Origin: Firmicutes bacterium ADurb.Bin193 | GTDB taxonomy: Bacteria > Bacillota > Clostridia > Monoglobales > Firm-18 | Direction of reading: 5' to 3' | NCBI GenBank assembly: GCA_002070105.1 | Contig: MWCQ01000013.1 | Location: 1-64,000, forward strand | Length of the DNA: 64,000 nucleotides | Shown: piece by piece, positions 5,884 to 15,900 of the stretch | Position numbering within the stretch: position 1 is the stretch's first letter | How the letters are laid out: every line of letters starts with the position of its first letter | The notes under the pieces: model-generated | What the model was told of the DNA's origin: nothing | The model's input: only the letters and a program-made list of their open reading frames with translations | The model's database searches: none | Position numbers and translations under genes: made by a program

Positions 5884-8151
5884 TTATTTATTTATTTTTT
5901 TCTTATACAATGACAATACACTTGCACTCGTATGAGTGTTTGGATCAGTTATCTTCGCCATATCATCAATTAAGGCATATAATTCATTGATGTTGACATA
6001 TTTATTGCTGTACATGTAATTTCCTATGGATATTTTCTCTGACAACGCATCCTGTTTTTTATCTTTGCCTACTATATCACCATAACAAACTATTTCATTG
6101 GACAACTCTCTTATAATATCAACGACAGCAAGAGGGTACAGTCCTATTCGTTTGCACCATTTATATAATGTCGAATTTCTCAATGAAACAAAAACACCTT
6201 TGGTTGTAAAAATTAGATCTTTGTCTGTAATTCCTTTGTCGTTTAAAACTGCGATAATTCCTAATTCTTGATACTCTCTGTGTCTGCCAAAGTAATCATA
6301 AAATTCCTTGTCACCTTTTATATAGATTTCTACTTTTTTATTTGTCTTATCATCATTGGAATTTAATAATCTGTCCTTGTGCTTATTAAACTTATCTACC
6401 AATTGATTCTCTTTGTCAGTATCACAAGCCGTTACCAATTTCTGCAATGCATTAGTTTTATATAAAACTGTATACGGGGTTGCAATTGAATTATCACAAT
6501 CATTCCCAATGCGATTTTTAGCAGAGAAATCGGCAAGGTTCGTTTCATACTGTGAGATTTGTTCCATATCGCACAGTTTGTAAATGGTGTCAGCAACATT
6601 GGTATAAACCAAATTTAATACATCTTGATTAACAATATCATCAACCTTAACATTAAATTCTTTTATTTCGCACATATTTACACCAAACAAGCTCTTAAAC
6701 TGGTCTTCTTGATTTTTTATATTCTCATTTATTTTCTCTTTTATTTCGCGCTGATTACGGCAGGGTAATTCCTGTATTATTTCAAGAAGATCGTTATACC
6801 ATTCGGAAAACAATATTCCTCTCTTTTCGATATCCTCATTTGAAATAAGAATACCTGTGTATTTTGTTTTCTGTAAATTAATACATTCATTTATTATGTT
6901 TGAAGACCTTAAAGCAAGATTATATTTTCTTGATGCAATATATTCGGCTAAAGTATTCTCACCTGTGTCAATTGGATAAATATACGTTTCTTCAACTCTG
7001 GATGAAAGTAACTTATGTGCTGTCCTGTCTTTTTTGTCGCTATATATTTTGCTTAATAGCAGAGCGTTTACTTCTACATTGTATGAGGAATTAACAAGCT
7101 GTTTCAGAATGGTTATAGCCTGCTCAATTTTACCGATTTTTAAGTAGGTTATCATACATAACTGTAATATGTCATTTTTGTCTCCGGAACATTTTATTGC
7201 AACATCTAGGAGCTTAATTATTTCTTCTTTTTGATTTGAATCCAATTGATTATAACCTTTATTTTTTAGGAGCAGGTCAATATGCTCAAGGGCGCATGTA
7301 GAATAAATCTGATCCTCTCTCAGCAGATTGTTCGTTCCGTAATCATTTATTTTTTCATACTCTTTAAAATGAGCAATTGCCTTATGTGTATATTCTGCAG
7401 CTATTTGTTCATTTTCCCCTTGAAATTCAAAAGCAATCCTGTTTGCGGCATGTCCAAAAAAATACCAAAAATGGGGATAGGCCTTGAAATTATCCTTTAT
7501 GTATTCAAGACGTTCATATCTGCGTATTAGATCGGTATCCATTAGTATTTCATTATAATTTGATATTTGCCTTTCGGTTAGACGGTATTCATCCGGGAAA
7601 TCATATTCATCTGCGAGTCTCCATGCTGTGTCAAACAATTCTCTGCGCAGTCCATTGAATTGTTCCATAGCAGCTTCATATAATTCCCATTCTTTTCTGT
7701 TTTTGTCCAATTCATGCTCGGATTTTGCACGCCTGTAATTCATGTAGCCAATACCAACCTGCGTCGCTAGAGAGGTGGCAATAGCTATAGGATTGGAGGA
7801 CACAACAACTGCAGCAATGTTAGGTACAGCAGACCAAATGGCATTTTTCATTTTCTGCTGATATTCTGCTTCAATAAGTTTCTTTTCTCCCTCTTGTTTT
7901 CGAAAGAAGGTAATGACATCTAAAGTCTGTTTAATAATTTTTAATAATGCTTCGTCTTTCGGCATGTGTTGTAAATTAAGGTTGTTTAATATACCGTCGT
8001 ATTCCTGATCAAGAATATATAAATCATTGTAATCAATAATTTGAGAAATTGACACAAGACACATATTTAATGCATGTGCTGCTTTTATTTTGTCTGCCTC
8101 ACTATATTTTTCAGAGCTTTTAATATTTCCTTTTCCAAAAATGAAATTCAT
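5884..8151 (-). CDS. Unknown 755-aa protein with central hydrophobic segment and helical repeats
   Basis: I do not recognise this protein. The N-terminal 100 residues are helical, then a long hydrophobic stretch (residues about 108-135: NIAAVVVSSNPIAIATSLAT, then QVGIGYM) looks like a membrane-inserting or glycine/alanine-rich amphipathic hairpin. A charged segment with aromatic-rich helices follows, and the middle third reads like TPR-type solenoid repeats (LLDVAIKCSGDKNDILQLC, then YLKIGKIEQAITILKQL). The C-terminal part (FYDYFGRHREY, GIIAVLNDKGITDKDLIF) may be a separate small domain. It lies 43 bases downstream of the EEP-family nuclease gene, so the two probably form one unit. A membrane-active or sensor protein plus a nuclease is a common anti-phage layout, but that is inference. 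Confidence 0.6.
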   Translation of the reverse strand: MNFIFGKGNIKSSEKYSEADKIKAAHALNMCLVSISQIIDYNDLYILDQEYDGILNNLNLQHMPKDEALLKIIKQTLDVITFFRKQEGEKKLIEAEYQQKMKNAIWSAVPNIAAVVVSSNPIAIATSLATQVGIGYMNYRRAKSEHELDKNRKEWELYEAAMEQFNGLRRELFDTAWRLADEYDFPDEYRLTERQISNYNEILMDTDLIRRYERLEYIKDNFKAYPHFWYFFGHAANRIAFEFQGENEQIAAEYTHKAIAHFKEYEKINDYGTNNLLREDQIYSTCALEHIDLLLKNKGYNQLDSNQKEEIIKLLDVAIKCSGDKNDILQLCMITYLKIGKIEQAITILKQLVNSSYNVEVNALLLSKIYSDKKDRTAHKLLSSRVEETYIYPIDTGENTLAEYIASRKYNLALRSSNIINECINLQKTKYTGILISNEDIEKRGILFSEWYNDLLEIIQELPCRNQREIKEKINENIKNQEDQFKSLFGVNMCEIKEFNVKVDDIVNQDVLNLVYTNVADTIYKLCDMEQISQYETNLADFSAKNRIGNDCDNSIATPYTVLYKTNALQKLVTACDTDKENQLVDKFNKHKDRLLNSNDDKTNKKVEIYIKGDKEFYDYFGRHREYQELGIIAVLNDKGITDKDLIFTTKGVFVSLRNSTLYKWCKRIGLYPLAVVDIIRELSNEIVCYGDIVGKDKKQDALSEKISIGNYMYSNKYVNINELYALIDDMAKITDPNTHTSASVLSLYKKKINK

Positions 8152-8194
8152 AATCGTTCTCCTTACTTTAAATTTCCGTTGGCATAATCATGGT

Positions 8195-9115
8195 TTATTT
8201 CTTTAAATTAAAGGTAATGCAAATCGGCAGGTGGTCTGATACCTCCTTTTTATATTTAGCATAATCACCGCCGCAATACTTTGTAACTGCGTCAATCACA
8301 TACACGGAAGATTCTATTCCTCTATATCTGATTTCATCAAATGTGACATGATCGTAATTGTTTGAAAGCATTTTTTTATTCTCTGTGCTTCCGTCTTCTG
8401 ATGCTTTGCTGAGCGTTGTGAGAGAACTTTGCAAGGTTACTATTCTTTTCATCCTGTCTCCGTCTATTATTTCGATAACCTCATCTCTTATATACGGCGA
8501 ATTTGCATCTGAGTCTTTTTTATTTAGGTTATAATCCCCTAAAAGAATTGTATATGCCGGCATATTATTTCCATAGATTTTATCGGCTTCTTTTGCATAT
8601 ATTGTCTTTGACAGAACATCTACTTCATTTTGTCGCATTGCAATTTCGCCCGGGAGAAGCATCTCATCAGAATTTTTCCCCTTAGAGAACCTTACATGTG
8701 CGTTCAGTATTCTTATTTCAAACCATCCACCGCCAATTAAACCTGAAGGTGTGAAACGTGCGAAGTAAGGTTCCCTTACTAAATTTGTCTGGAGATTCGA
8801 CCTGTCTATCTTGTATTGTTTGTATATTCTTGGTCTGTTTTCTCTGATTCCGGAGGCGGTTTCTGCTGATGTCAAATGAAATCGTTTAGTATTCCATAAA
8901 AACGCATAATCGTTTGCTCTAAAATCAGAATCAAATTCTCCGGTCCAATCCGGGCCGAGCAGTTTTAACATCTGATCTATAGCTTCTTTTCGCTTTATTT
9001 CCTGCAATGCAACAATATCAAATTGTTCTTTTTTTATTATCTTGCAGTAAGTATCAGGCTTTTTATTTAATCCGTTATAGTTTAAGCAGTTGAATGAGCC
9101 AATTTTATATTTCAT
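8195..9115 (-). CDS. Endonuclease/exonuclease/phosphatase (EEP, DNase I-like) family protein
   Basis: A 306-aa hydrolase of the DNase I fold. Expected motifs are all present in order: the start of strand one with Asn (KIGSFNCLNYNG), the metal-binding glutamate in IVALQEIKR (residues about 34-42), the histidine region LNAHVRF, the Asp-x-Asn motif LLGDYNLN, and the terminal SDHLPICITF with the catalytic Asp-His pair. Such enzymes cut DNA, RNA or phosphoesters using a divalent metal. There is no signal peptide, so it acts in the cytoplasm. The gene heads a unit with the 755-aa protein downstream. Genuine enzymatic activity is likely as the catalytic set is complete; the substrate is unknown. A defence role is a guess from context. 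Confidence 0.88.
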   Translation of the reverse strand: MKYKIGSFNCLNYNGLNKKPDTYCKIIKKEQFDIVALQEIKRKEAIDQMLKLLGPDWTGEFDSDFRANDYAFLWNTKRFHLTSAETASGIRENRPRIYKQYKIDRSNLQTNLVREPYFARFTPSGLIGGGWFEIRILNAHVRFSKGKNSDEMLLPGEIAMRQNEVDVLSKTIYAKEADKIYGNNMPAYTILLGDYNLNKKDSDANSPYIRDEVIEIIDGDRMKRIVTLQSSLTTLSKASEDGSTENKKMLSNNYDHVTFDEIRYRGIESSVYVIDAVTKYCGGDYAKYKKEVSDHLPICITFNLKK

Positions 9116-9222
9116 ACTTTCACCCCCATTTACAAATATAATACATCATATAAAGGACACATATTGTCCCGATAATTTTGTAAATAAACTAATTTTGATA
9201 GATTATCTTTTGCATTTTTCAG

Positions 9223-9315
9223 CTATCTTTCTATATATGAAATCTGATATTCAAACAGCTTCATTCTGCTGTCCTTATGTACCTTCTGAATTAAATCATC
9301 ACTTGGATTTTCCAT
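9223..9315 (-). CDS. Possible 30-aa frame after the YolD-like gene
   Basis: A short open frame MENPSDDLIQKVHKDS...ISYIER begins 40 bases after the YolD-like stop, with AAAGG about ten bases before the ATG. Its composition is protein-like, but it is too short to assign and could be a remnant of a longer gene. Nothing else is supported in 9116-9355. Confidence 0.25.
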   Translation of the reverse strand: MENPSDDLIQKVHKDSRMKLFEYQISYIER

Positions 9316-9355
9316 ATCTAATCAACCTTTTCTTCAAAGAATTTTTGTCATATAG

Positions 9356-9787
9356 CTACTCGTCAAAATTAACAGTATCAAGCAGTTCACCTTTTATATA
9401 AAGAACATCATCTATATTTATTATTGTCCCATCCGCCATCATAATCTTGTGATATACGTCGTCAATTCTTCTGACTTTACCGATGTAATCCAGATATGCT
9501 CCGCCTTTTTTCTTTCCGTCCGGCACAAAATATGTTATTGTTACTTCGGGCATATTTTCAATATTTTCTGCAATTATTTGAAGGATTCTATCGATATTCT
9601 GTTTTTCATATTCATCCATATCAATCTTATCGTCAGTTAAGCGTGCTTTTTCACAGATTGCATCATCATAACCTGTCAACGCCGCAAACGGCGCAAATTG
9701 AGCTGCTCTGTTATATATACTCATTTGTGGATGAGCATCTGACTTATGATGAGGCAGGTTGATTATATCGTCATATGGACCTTTCAT
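9356..9787 (-). CDS. YolD-like protein paired with Y-family polymerase
   Basis: A 143-aa protein of the YolD family. The conserved opening is seen as YDDIINLPHHKSDAHPQM, then RAAQFAPFAALTGYDDAI, typical of YolD proteins that precede or follow UvrX/ImpB-type polymerases. The rest (VTITYFVPDGKKKGGAYLDY, IDDVLYIKGE) forms the beta-rich part of the family. It overlaps the polymerase stop by four bases (ATGA), so translation is coupled. YolD proteins have been proposed as functional counterparts of UmuD that assist the error-prone polymerase; that is family knowledge, not shown here. No LexA-type box was searched for systematically. Confidence 0.88.
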   Translation of the reverse strand: MKGPYDDIINLPHHKSDAHPQMSIYNRAAQFAPFAALTGYDDAICEKARLTDDKIDMDEYEKQNIDRILQIIAENIENMPEVTITYFVPDGKKKGGAYLDYIGKVRRIDDVYHKIMMADGTIINIDDVLYIKGELLDTVNFDE

Positions 9788-11304
9788 TCCTTGTGTCCTC
9801 CAATCTGCCTATTACGCTCTATTCCAGTTGCGCCTTCTTCGAGGTTAGTTCCCTTAATAACCGCATTTTTCCCGAATCTTTTCTTTATATTTATCATCGC
9901 CTTCTGGCGTCTTTTTTCCTTTTCAAAAAATTTCTTCTCAGCTTCCCGTTCCTTTTGAATTTTATCGTAATCGGTGAATAAATCAAGTTGTTCAAAGTTG
10001 TCTTCATCACGGACGGATGTTTCATCGGTAAGGCGGTTAACAGCTATTGTGATGCGTCTTATCAGAAGCGTTTTATCTGTGATTTCCTCATACAATTTCA
10101 CCGTTGCATCCGTAATCAACTTTGTCGATGAGGTTTTTTTGCCGATATTTGCCGTTCCGTGTGCGTGCTTCGGCACCTTTCGACCGTAAAAGTCAGTGTT
10201 AACTTCTCCCTGATACTCTTTTTGAATATTGGGATTTGCAAGGTTTTCGATATCATACCCAATCGTCAGTACGACTTGATCCGTTACAAGACCCTTCTCC
10301 ACGATATCAAGCACTAACAAATCTATCATTTCTCTTACTATTATCTTTGCCTTATCAAAAGTATACGGGTGCTGCAAAACCTGTCCGGAGGAAAGGCTTT
10401 TTGTTTCCGGCTTATATGATTTGACGTCTGCAATCGTCACCGGTTCCCAGCCCCACGCATGGTCAATTAAAAGCTCAGCGTTAATTCCGAAGAGCTTATA
10501 CAGCAGATTTTCGTTGTAACGCTCATTCGGTTTTCCGAGCGAGCATTTTGCAATATCGCCCATAGTATAAAGTCCGTTGTCCTCAAGCTTTTTTGCATAG
10601 CCTCTGCCGATTCTCCAGAAATCGGTGAGAGGTCTGTGTCCCCAAAGTTGCCTGCGGTATTCCATCTCATTAAGTTCAGCAATTCTGACACCATTCTTAT
10701 CGGGGGTAACGCGCTTTGCCATGACATCCATTGCGATTTTGCATAAATACATATTTGTTCCGATTCCCGCTGTTGCAGTTATTCCGGTTTCGGATAAAAC
10801 ATCATGAATAATTTTCATCGTAAGCTCACGGGCTGTCATTTCATACCTTGCAAGGTAGTTTGTCACATCCATGAATACTTCATCTATTGAATAAACATGG
10901 ATATCCTCCGGTGCAATATATCTTAAATAGATATTATAAATCCTTGTACTGTAGTCAATATAAAATGCCATCCTCGGCGGAGCAGCAATGTAGGACAGTG
11001 CCAACTCCGGCGAGGCTTTAAGCTCGGACGCAATATATGATTCTCCGGCAAATTTTCTGTTCGGGGCATTCTTTTGACGGCTATAATTTACTTCCTTTAC
11101 CTTTTGAATAACCTCAAATAATCGCGCCCTTCCCGGTATTCCATAAGCCTTAAGAGAGGGAGAAACAGCCAGACAAATTGTTTTTTCTGTTCTGCTTAAA
11201 TCTGCTACAACAAGATTTGTGTTAAGAGGATCAAGCCCTCTTTCCACACACTCAACAGAGGCATAGAAAGATTTTAAGTCTATTGCTATATATGTTCTTT
11301 CCAT
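9784..11304 (-). CDS. Y-family DNA polymerase, UvrX/ImpB type
   Basis: A 506-aa error-prone translesion polymerase. The first catalytic Asp is in TYIAIDLKSFYASVEC (D9), followed by the steric-gate region, and the catalytic pair is in VYSIDEVFMDVTNYL (about residues 140-154). Helix-hairpin-helix thumb residues (DFWRIGRGYAKKLEDNGL) and the little-finger region (LSSGQVLQHPYTFDKAKII) are intact. It resembles the UvrX/YqjW branch of mobile-element polymerases rather than chromosomal DinB, partly by its charged C-terminal extension. With the coupled YolD gene it would give damage-induced mutagenesis or tolerance to the host. It starts with a good AAGGAGG site a few bases before ATG. Confidence 0.93.
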   Translation of the reverse strand: MERTYIAIDLKSFYASVECVERGLDPLNTNLVVADLSRTEKTICLAVSPSLKAYGIPGRARLFEVIQKVKEVNYSRQKNAPNRKFAGESYIASELKASPELALSYIAAPPRMAFYIDYSTRIYNIYLRYIAPEDIHVYSIDEVFMDVTNYLARYEMTARELTMKIIHDVLSETGITATAGIGTNMYLCKIAMDVMAKRVTPDKNGVRIAELNEMEYRRQLWGHRPLTDFWRIGRGYAKKLEDNGLYTMGDIAKCSLGKPNERYNENLLYKLFGINAELLIDHAWGWEPVTIADVKSYKPETKSLSSGQVLQHPYTFDKAKIIVREMIDLLVLDIVEKGLVTDQVVLTIGYDIENLANPNIQKEYQGEVNTDFYGRKVPKHAHGTANIGKKTSSTKLITDATVKLYEEITDKTLLIRRITIAVNRLTDETSVRDEDNFEQLDLFTDYDKIQKEREAEKKFFEKEKRRQKAMINIKKRFGKNAVIKGTNLEEGATGIERNRQIGGHKE

Positions 11305-11340
11305 ACCAATGTCCTCCTTGCTTTTTAAGTTTTAATATTC

Positions 11341-11733
11341 TTAGAAACGCACTGTTTCCTCCGGCTTTGTAAAGGATGAAAATATTGCGGTGGCATTTTT
11401 TATGTAAAACACCTGCGTGTTTCCGTCATCTGCGTCATACATGGTACGAAGCTCCGGATAAGCCTCAAGCATTGATACTCTTGCTTCGCGCCTGTCGTCC
11501 TCTATAAGTCCGCAGGATACCCTTATCCAATCTCCGCCGAGCATGGTGCATATTTCGACTTTGTTATTCTGCATAATCTGTTTTGAAACAGCTTTCTTTT
11601 TCCCGGTTTGTATATACAACTTTCCGTCAAAAATATGTGCCGTTCCAAACGGACGCACACGGGGTTGATCTCCGTCCATTGTGGCCAGATAATAGGTTTT
11701 TGCATCCTTTAAGAATTTATAAACTCTTTCCAT
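11341..11733 (-). CDS. Pyridoxamine 5'-phosphate oxidase-like flavin-binding protein
   Basis: A 130-aa split-barrel protein of the PNPOx-like superfamily. The opening KFLKDAKTYYLATMDGDQPR, then VRPFG, and GKLYIQTGKKKAVSKQIMQN are characteristic of the FMN-binding barrel. The length fits the small single-domain members, which act as flavin reductases, F420- or haem-linked oxidoreductases or simple flavin carriers. It lies between the polymerase and a CPBP protease gene with ordinary spacing. It is probably a minor metabolic passenger of the element; the substrate cannot be inferred. Confidence 0.85.
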   Translation of the reverse strand: MERVYKFLKDAKTYYLATMDGDQPRVRPFGTAHIFDGKLYIQTGKKKAVSKQIMQNNKVEICTMLGGDWIRVSCGLIEDDRREARVSMLEAYPELRTMYDADDGNTQVFYIKNATAIFSSFTKPEETVRF

Positions 11734-11788
11734 TTTTAATGCTCCTTTATTTCTTTATGTGATACTTCTGTCACCCATTATTACACTA

Positions 11789-12457
11789 CTATACAATTCC
11801 AAACAGTATAAATCCTATAGTGTTTATTGCAAAATTTGCAAACATATGTATAAGCCATGACATATATATATTTTCGTTTTTTTCATCAAAATAATTAAAT
11901 ATCAGAGCACCAACCACAAGACCGATAATGGCAAGTGCTATCACATACCAAGCAAACCAGCCTATCATCATAGCTATATGATAAATCGAAAAAGCGAGAG
12001 ATGAAAATACGTATGCTGTTTTTCTGTTTGTCTGCTCCTTAAGCGTTATAAATGAAAAACCTCTGAAAAAGAATTCCTCTAAAAATGAATTTACAAATGA
12101 AATATGGATTGCTACCCAAACAAAATTTCCTGCTGTTACACCTATATCGCTTGTAAGTACAGTCGTTACATTTGAAAAATCAAATACATCCTTCAAGAGG
12201 TAATATGCCGCCATAATCGCTGCAAATACTGACACACCAACAGAAAATGCTCTTAAAAATCCCTTTTTTGACGGAACAAGTACATTTAGCAAATTTTTAT
12301 CCTTGTATATTTTGCAATATATAAGCGGTAAAATCAGAAACAAGGGAATTTTAACTGCTGACTTTATTATATAATTAGGTTGTACTACGGCATCTAAAAG
12401 TCCCATTATTATGCAGGATATTATAACTATTGTCATAATTATATGTTTCTTTTTCAT
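11789..12457 (-). CDS. CPBP-family intramembrane glutamic protease
   Basis: A 222-aa membrane protein with about six hydrophobic segments. The CPBP/Abi motifs are present: EEFFFRG (residues 127-133), FSIYHIAMM with the second-motif histidine, and WLIHMFANF with the third. The family includes Rce1-like prenyl endopeptidases and bacteriocin self-immunity proteins. With EE and both histidines intact, proteolytic activity is plausible. No bacteriocin gene is nearby, so an immunity role is not supported by context. It precedes nothing obviously related and may have its own promoter. Confidence 0.88.
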   Translation of the reverse strand: MKKKHIIMTIVIISCIIMGLLDAVVQPNYIIKSAVKIPLFLILPLIYCKIYKDKNLLNVLVPSKKGFLRAFSVGVSVFAAIMAAYYLLKDVFDFSNVTTVLTSDIGVTAGNFVWVAIHISFVNSFLEEFFFRGFSFITLKEQTNRKTAYVFSSLAFSIYHIAMMIGWFAWYVIALAIIGLVVGALIFNYFDEKNENIYMSWLIHMFANFAINTIGFILFGIV

Positions 12458-12489
12458 AGAATCCCCTTTTTATCAAACCATTATTTTTG

Positions 12490-12927
12490 TTACAGATGTT
12501 GATAAAACTCAACAGCTTTCTCAACTTCCTCTGCATTCGGATGTCCTTTTGCAATACCGCCGATTAGTTTAAATGGACCGTATGTGTCAAAGCCCTTACA
12601 AAAATAAGTACCAAGGCAACCACACATTTTAGCTTCCGTTATTTTTTTTATTGCAAGATTATGGTTTTCACGAGGATCGCCTGCTGTATGGATGAAGAAA
12701 ACCTTTTTGTTTTGCGGAAGATCCTTTTGAGCAAATTCGAGCAGACTTTTGTTATATTTCCCAAAGTATATTCCTGATGCAAACCCTATCCTGTCGTAAG
12801 CCGATAAATTCCGAGTGCTGTTTTCAGTAACATCTATTAAATCAACAGCATTTTTTACAGCAATGGCATCAAGAAGTTTTTTTGTATTTTTGTGATGTGC
12901 TGAATAAAATATAATTGCTGTTTTCAT
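12490..12927 (-). CDS. Flavodoxin-like protein
   Basis: A 145-aa flavodoxin-fold protein. The N-terminal IIFYSAHHKNTKKLLDAI holds the phosphate-binding loop (S-x-H-x-x-N-T-x-K), followed by YDRIGFASGIYFGKY for the FMN-ring loop and KKVFFIHTAGDPRENHN. It is close to the flavodoxin-domain/HemG-like group of small electron carriers. It lies 53 bases after the type III Res gene in the direction of transcription, so it may be read from the defence operon, though no functional link is expected. Confidence 0.85.
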   Translation of the reverse strand: MKTAIIFYSAHHKNTKKLLDAIAVKNAVDLIDVTENSTRNLSAYDRIGFASGIYFGKYNKSLLEFAQKDLPQNKKVFFIHTAGDPRENHNLAIKKITEAKMCGCLGTYFCKGFDTYGPFKLIGGIAKGHPNAEEVEKAVEFYQHL

Positions 12928-12980
12928 TTTAACCCCTCATTTCTAAAATTTAAGCTTAGCATTAATTATTTGATTTGCAA

Positions 12981-15900
12981 TTACTTTTTAATTCTAAACT
13001 CTTTCCAATTTGTGGCGACATCCATTTCAACACCGTTTTGAAGCGATTTGAAATGCTCCATTCCGCAATGAATTTTAAGCTGTTCCGGGGTTCTCAGTCC
13101 AAATAAGTCTGTTGTGCCCTTTGTTTCAAGAATGAAATACATTTTCTTTTCACCGTTTTTATCAAGGTATACCGCCCAATCAGGGTTATATGTTCCGATA
13201 GGTGTATCAATCTTAAATCTATCAGGAATCTTAAAGAACATTTTTACATCAGGGTCGTCATCCAAAGCCTTTGCAAACGGTTTTTCTATTGTAGAACTGT
13301 CATAAATTATATGATCATACACACTCGAACTTACAGCAACAGCATTTTTATCAAGATTTGCAACAAGCTCGCTTGAATCAAAAATTTCCTGTGCATAATA
13401 CTCCTGACCGTCCAGCTTTACATAGCTGATTCCGTCAATTGCGAGTGCATGCCTGTTATGTTTGATTATATCAAGGCATTTTTCCATAAACGCTTGCGGA
13501 TTATTTAAAAAGTCTGCTGCACGACCGCTTTCTGTAATGATTCTTGCGACAGTTGACTTTTTAATCAATGTTTCTTCGCTGATTATTCCGAGAATGTACG
13601 GCAATCTATCATATGTTTCCTCTAAATCTGTTGTTCTTATTTCTCGCTCAGTATATGTAACTCCGGGATTTTGTATATTAATATCCGCCGTTTGTGTTAC
13701 AAGCCTTGCCTTTGGAATGGCAGGCATATTTTTAAGCTCTGCTACACATTTTCCGATTAATGAATCTGTATCAATAGTAACACGGTATGTGGTTTTCTGC
13801 TTGATTTTGTTCCAAAGCTCCATAAACTCCGGGGAAATCATAACTTGCTTTTTCAGACGCACAATAACCTCTTTTGATGCATCTCTGACAGGCACTTTGT
13901 TATCTGCTTTAAGTAAAACATTCTCCAGGCGCTCTCTTGCAGCCTCAAATTTCTTTGGTAAGTCAAGCGTACCTGTAAGAAGCGCATTTTTCATAGTATC
14001 TTTCATCTTACCGTTTTTTTCAGCATAGCCCTTATCTTTAAAATGTTCTATTAATTCAGCTGCATCATCATAGGTAACTTCCTTTTCAACAGTAACAGTT
14101 TCAGTATATGATTTTCCTATAATATCGTCAGCCTTGACAGTTGTATTTTCTATTATAGCTTTTTCAATGGATTCTTTTGCCGTTTCAAGCTGCTTGGGTA
14201 ACTCAATTGATTTCTCTACAACAGCTTTTTTTGCTGTTTCCGTCGGTTTTCCTGTTTCATCGACAAAGCCATGGCTTGACATATAGCTCATAATAAGCTG
14301 TGCGTCGGATTCGTCAACTTGTTTTTCTGTCACGGTCTTTTCTTCATATGTCATACCGCTGAACAGACCAATCTGCAATACTCCGAATTTAACGCCTGTT
14401 TCATTTTCAATTTCTTTTTGCAGTGTTTCTGCAAATTCAGCAAAGCTTTCGTTTGCCATTACATGAAGAATGTTTATATTCTTATCTTCAATTCTTTCGC
14501 CCGTTTGGTCAACACAAAGTCTTAAACCTCTACCAACCTTTTGTCTGCAGGTAAAGGTATTCTTTTGGTCGATAAGGGTACAAATCTGAAATACATTCGG
14601 ATTATCCCAACCCTCTTTAAGAGCAGAGTGAGAGAAGATAAAGCGAAGCGGACAATCGTAGCTGAGTAACCATTCCTTGTCTTTCATAATGGTGTTGTAT
14701 GTATCATAGTCAGCGGTTGTATCGCCTTTGGTATCTTTGAATACACCTTTTTTATCCTGAGAGAAGTAACCGTTATGAATGGTGGTTACATCTGCCGGGA
14801 ACTGTTCTTTTAATGACTCATATTTCGGTGAATTGATAAGCTCTGTGTAGCATCTTTCAAACATCTGTGCATAGATGCCTTTTTCACCGTCAGGAGTTCT
14901 GTATTTTTTAACTTCGTCAATGAAGAACAGAGAGAGCACCTTAATTCCTTTTTCTCTGAAACGGAGTTCTTTATCAAGATGTGCTTTGATAGTTCTCTTA
15001 ATCTGTGCTTCTTTGATAATGTTTTCGTCAATGCTTCCGATAGATTTACCGAGCATTACAACCTCTGTGTTTGAAAATTCAATACATTCAAAACCGGGAG
15101 TACAATCTATGCCGGCAATAGTATATCCGTCATAAAGTTCTCTTTCGCCTGAAACGAGGTATAAATCATCATTCGGTTTAACTGTAATTGTTTTTCTTGA
15201 TACAGTTCCGTCTTTAGCTTCAACATCAAGCTCAATTTTAGCCTTAAAACCGTTTTCATTTGATACGGAGAGTAATTTCACATAAGGCTTGTTAAAATCG
15301 TTTGCAACGGCATTTGAGGACACACAAATCTGCTTTACCAATCCCATCTGATAAGCATCAACGGGAGTAAGACGGTATAAGAGGTTGATTTTTTCTCTGT
15401 GTGTTGCAGAATATCTTAATACGCAAGAAGGATGAAGGGATGCGATAGCTTCCTTTGCCTTGTCGGTATTGTCAACGCTCTGCGGTTCGTCAATGATAAC
15501 AATAGGATTGGTGTCCTGGATATATCTCATTGCGGTTTCGCCATTGAGTTTATCCTGAGCCTGATTGATGATATTTTCAGCTTTCTTAAAAGCATCAATA
15601 TTGATAATCATAATCTCTATGTTATTGCTTGTTGCAAACTGTCTTACATCAGAGAGCTTGCTTGAGTTATAGATAAAGTATCTGCACGGAGTATTGTCAT
15701 AGCTATTCTGAAAATGCTCTCCGGTAATCTGCAGAGATTTATATACACCTTCACGGATAGCAACAGAGGGAACTACGATAATGAACTTTGTAAAACCATA
15801 TCTTTTATTAAGTTCAAAGATAGTCTTTGTGTAAACATAGGTTTTACCCGTACCCGTTTCCATTTCAACACAGAAAGAACGGTGTGCAGCTCCTTCATCA

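Noticed and set aside
11789-12457. Bacteriocin immunity locus
   Set aside because: The CPBP protein has the family motifs, but no leader-peptide, ABC exporter or peptide gene is nearby.
13462-14028. Plus-strand 188-codon frame opposite the Res gene
   Set aside because: Long only because Res has few stops in that antisense frame; low-complexity Ser/Ile/Val composition.
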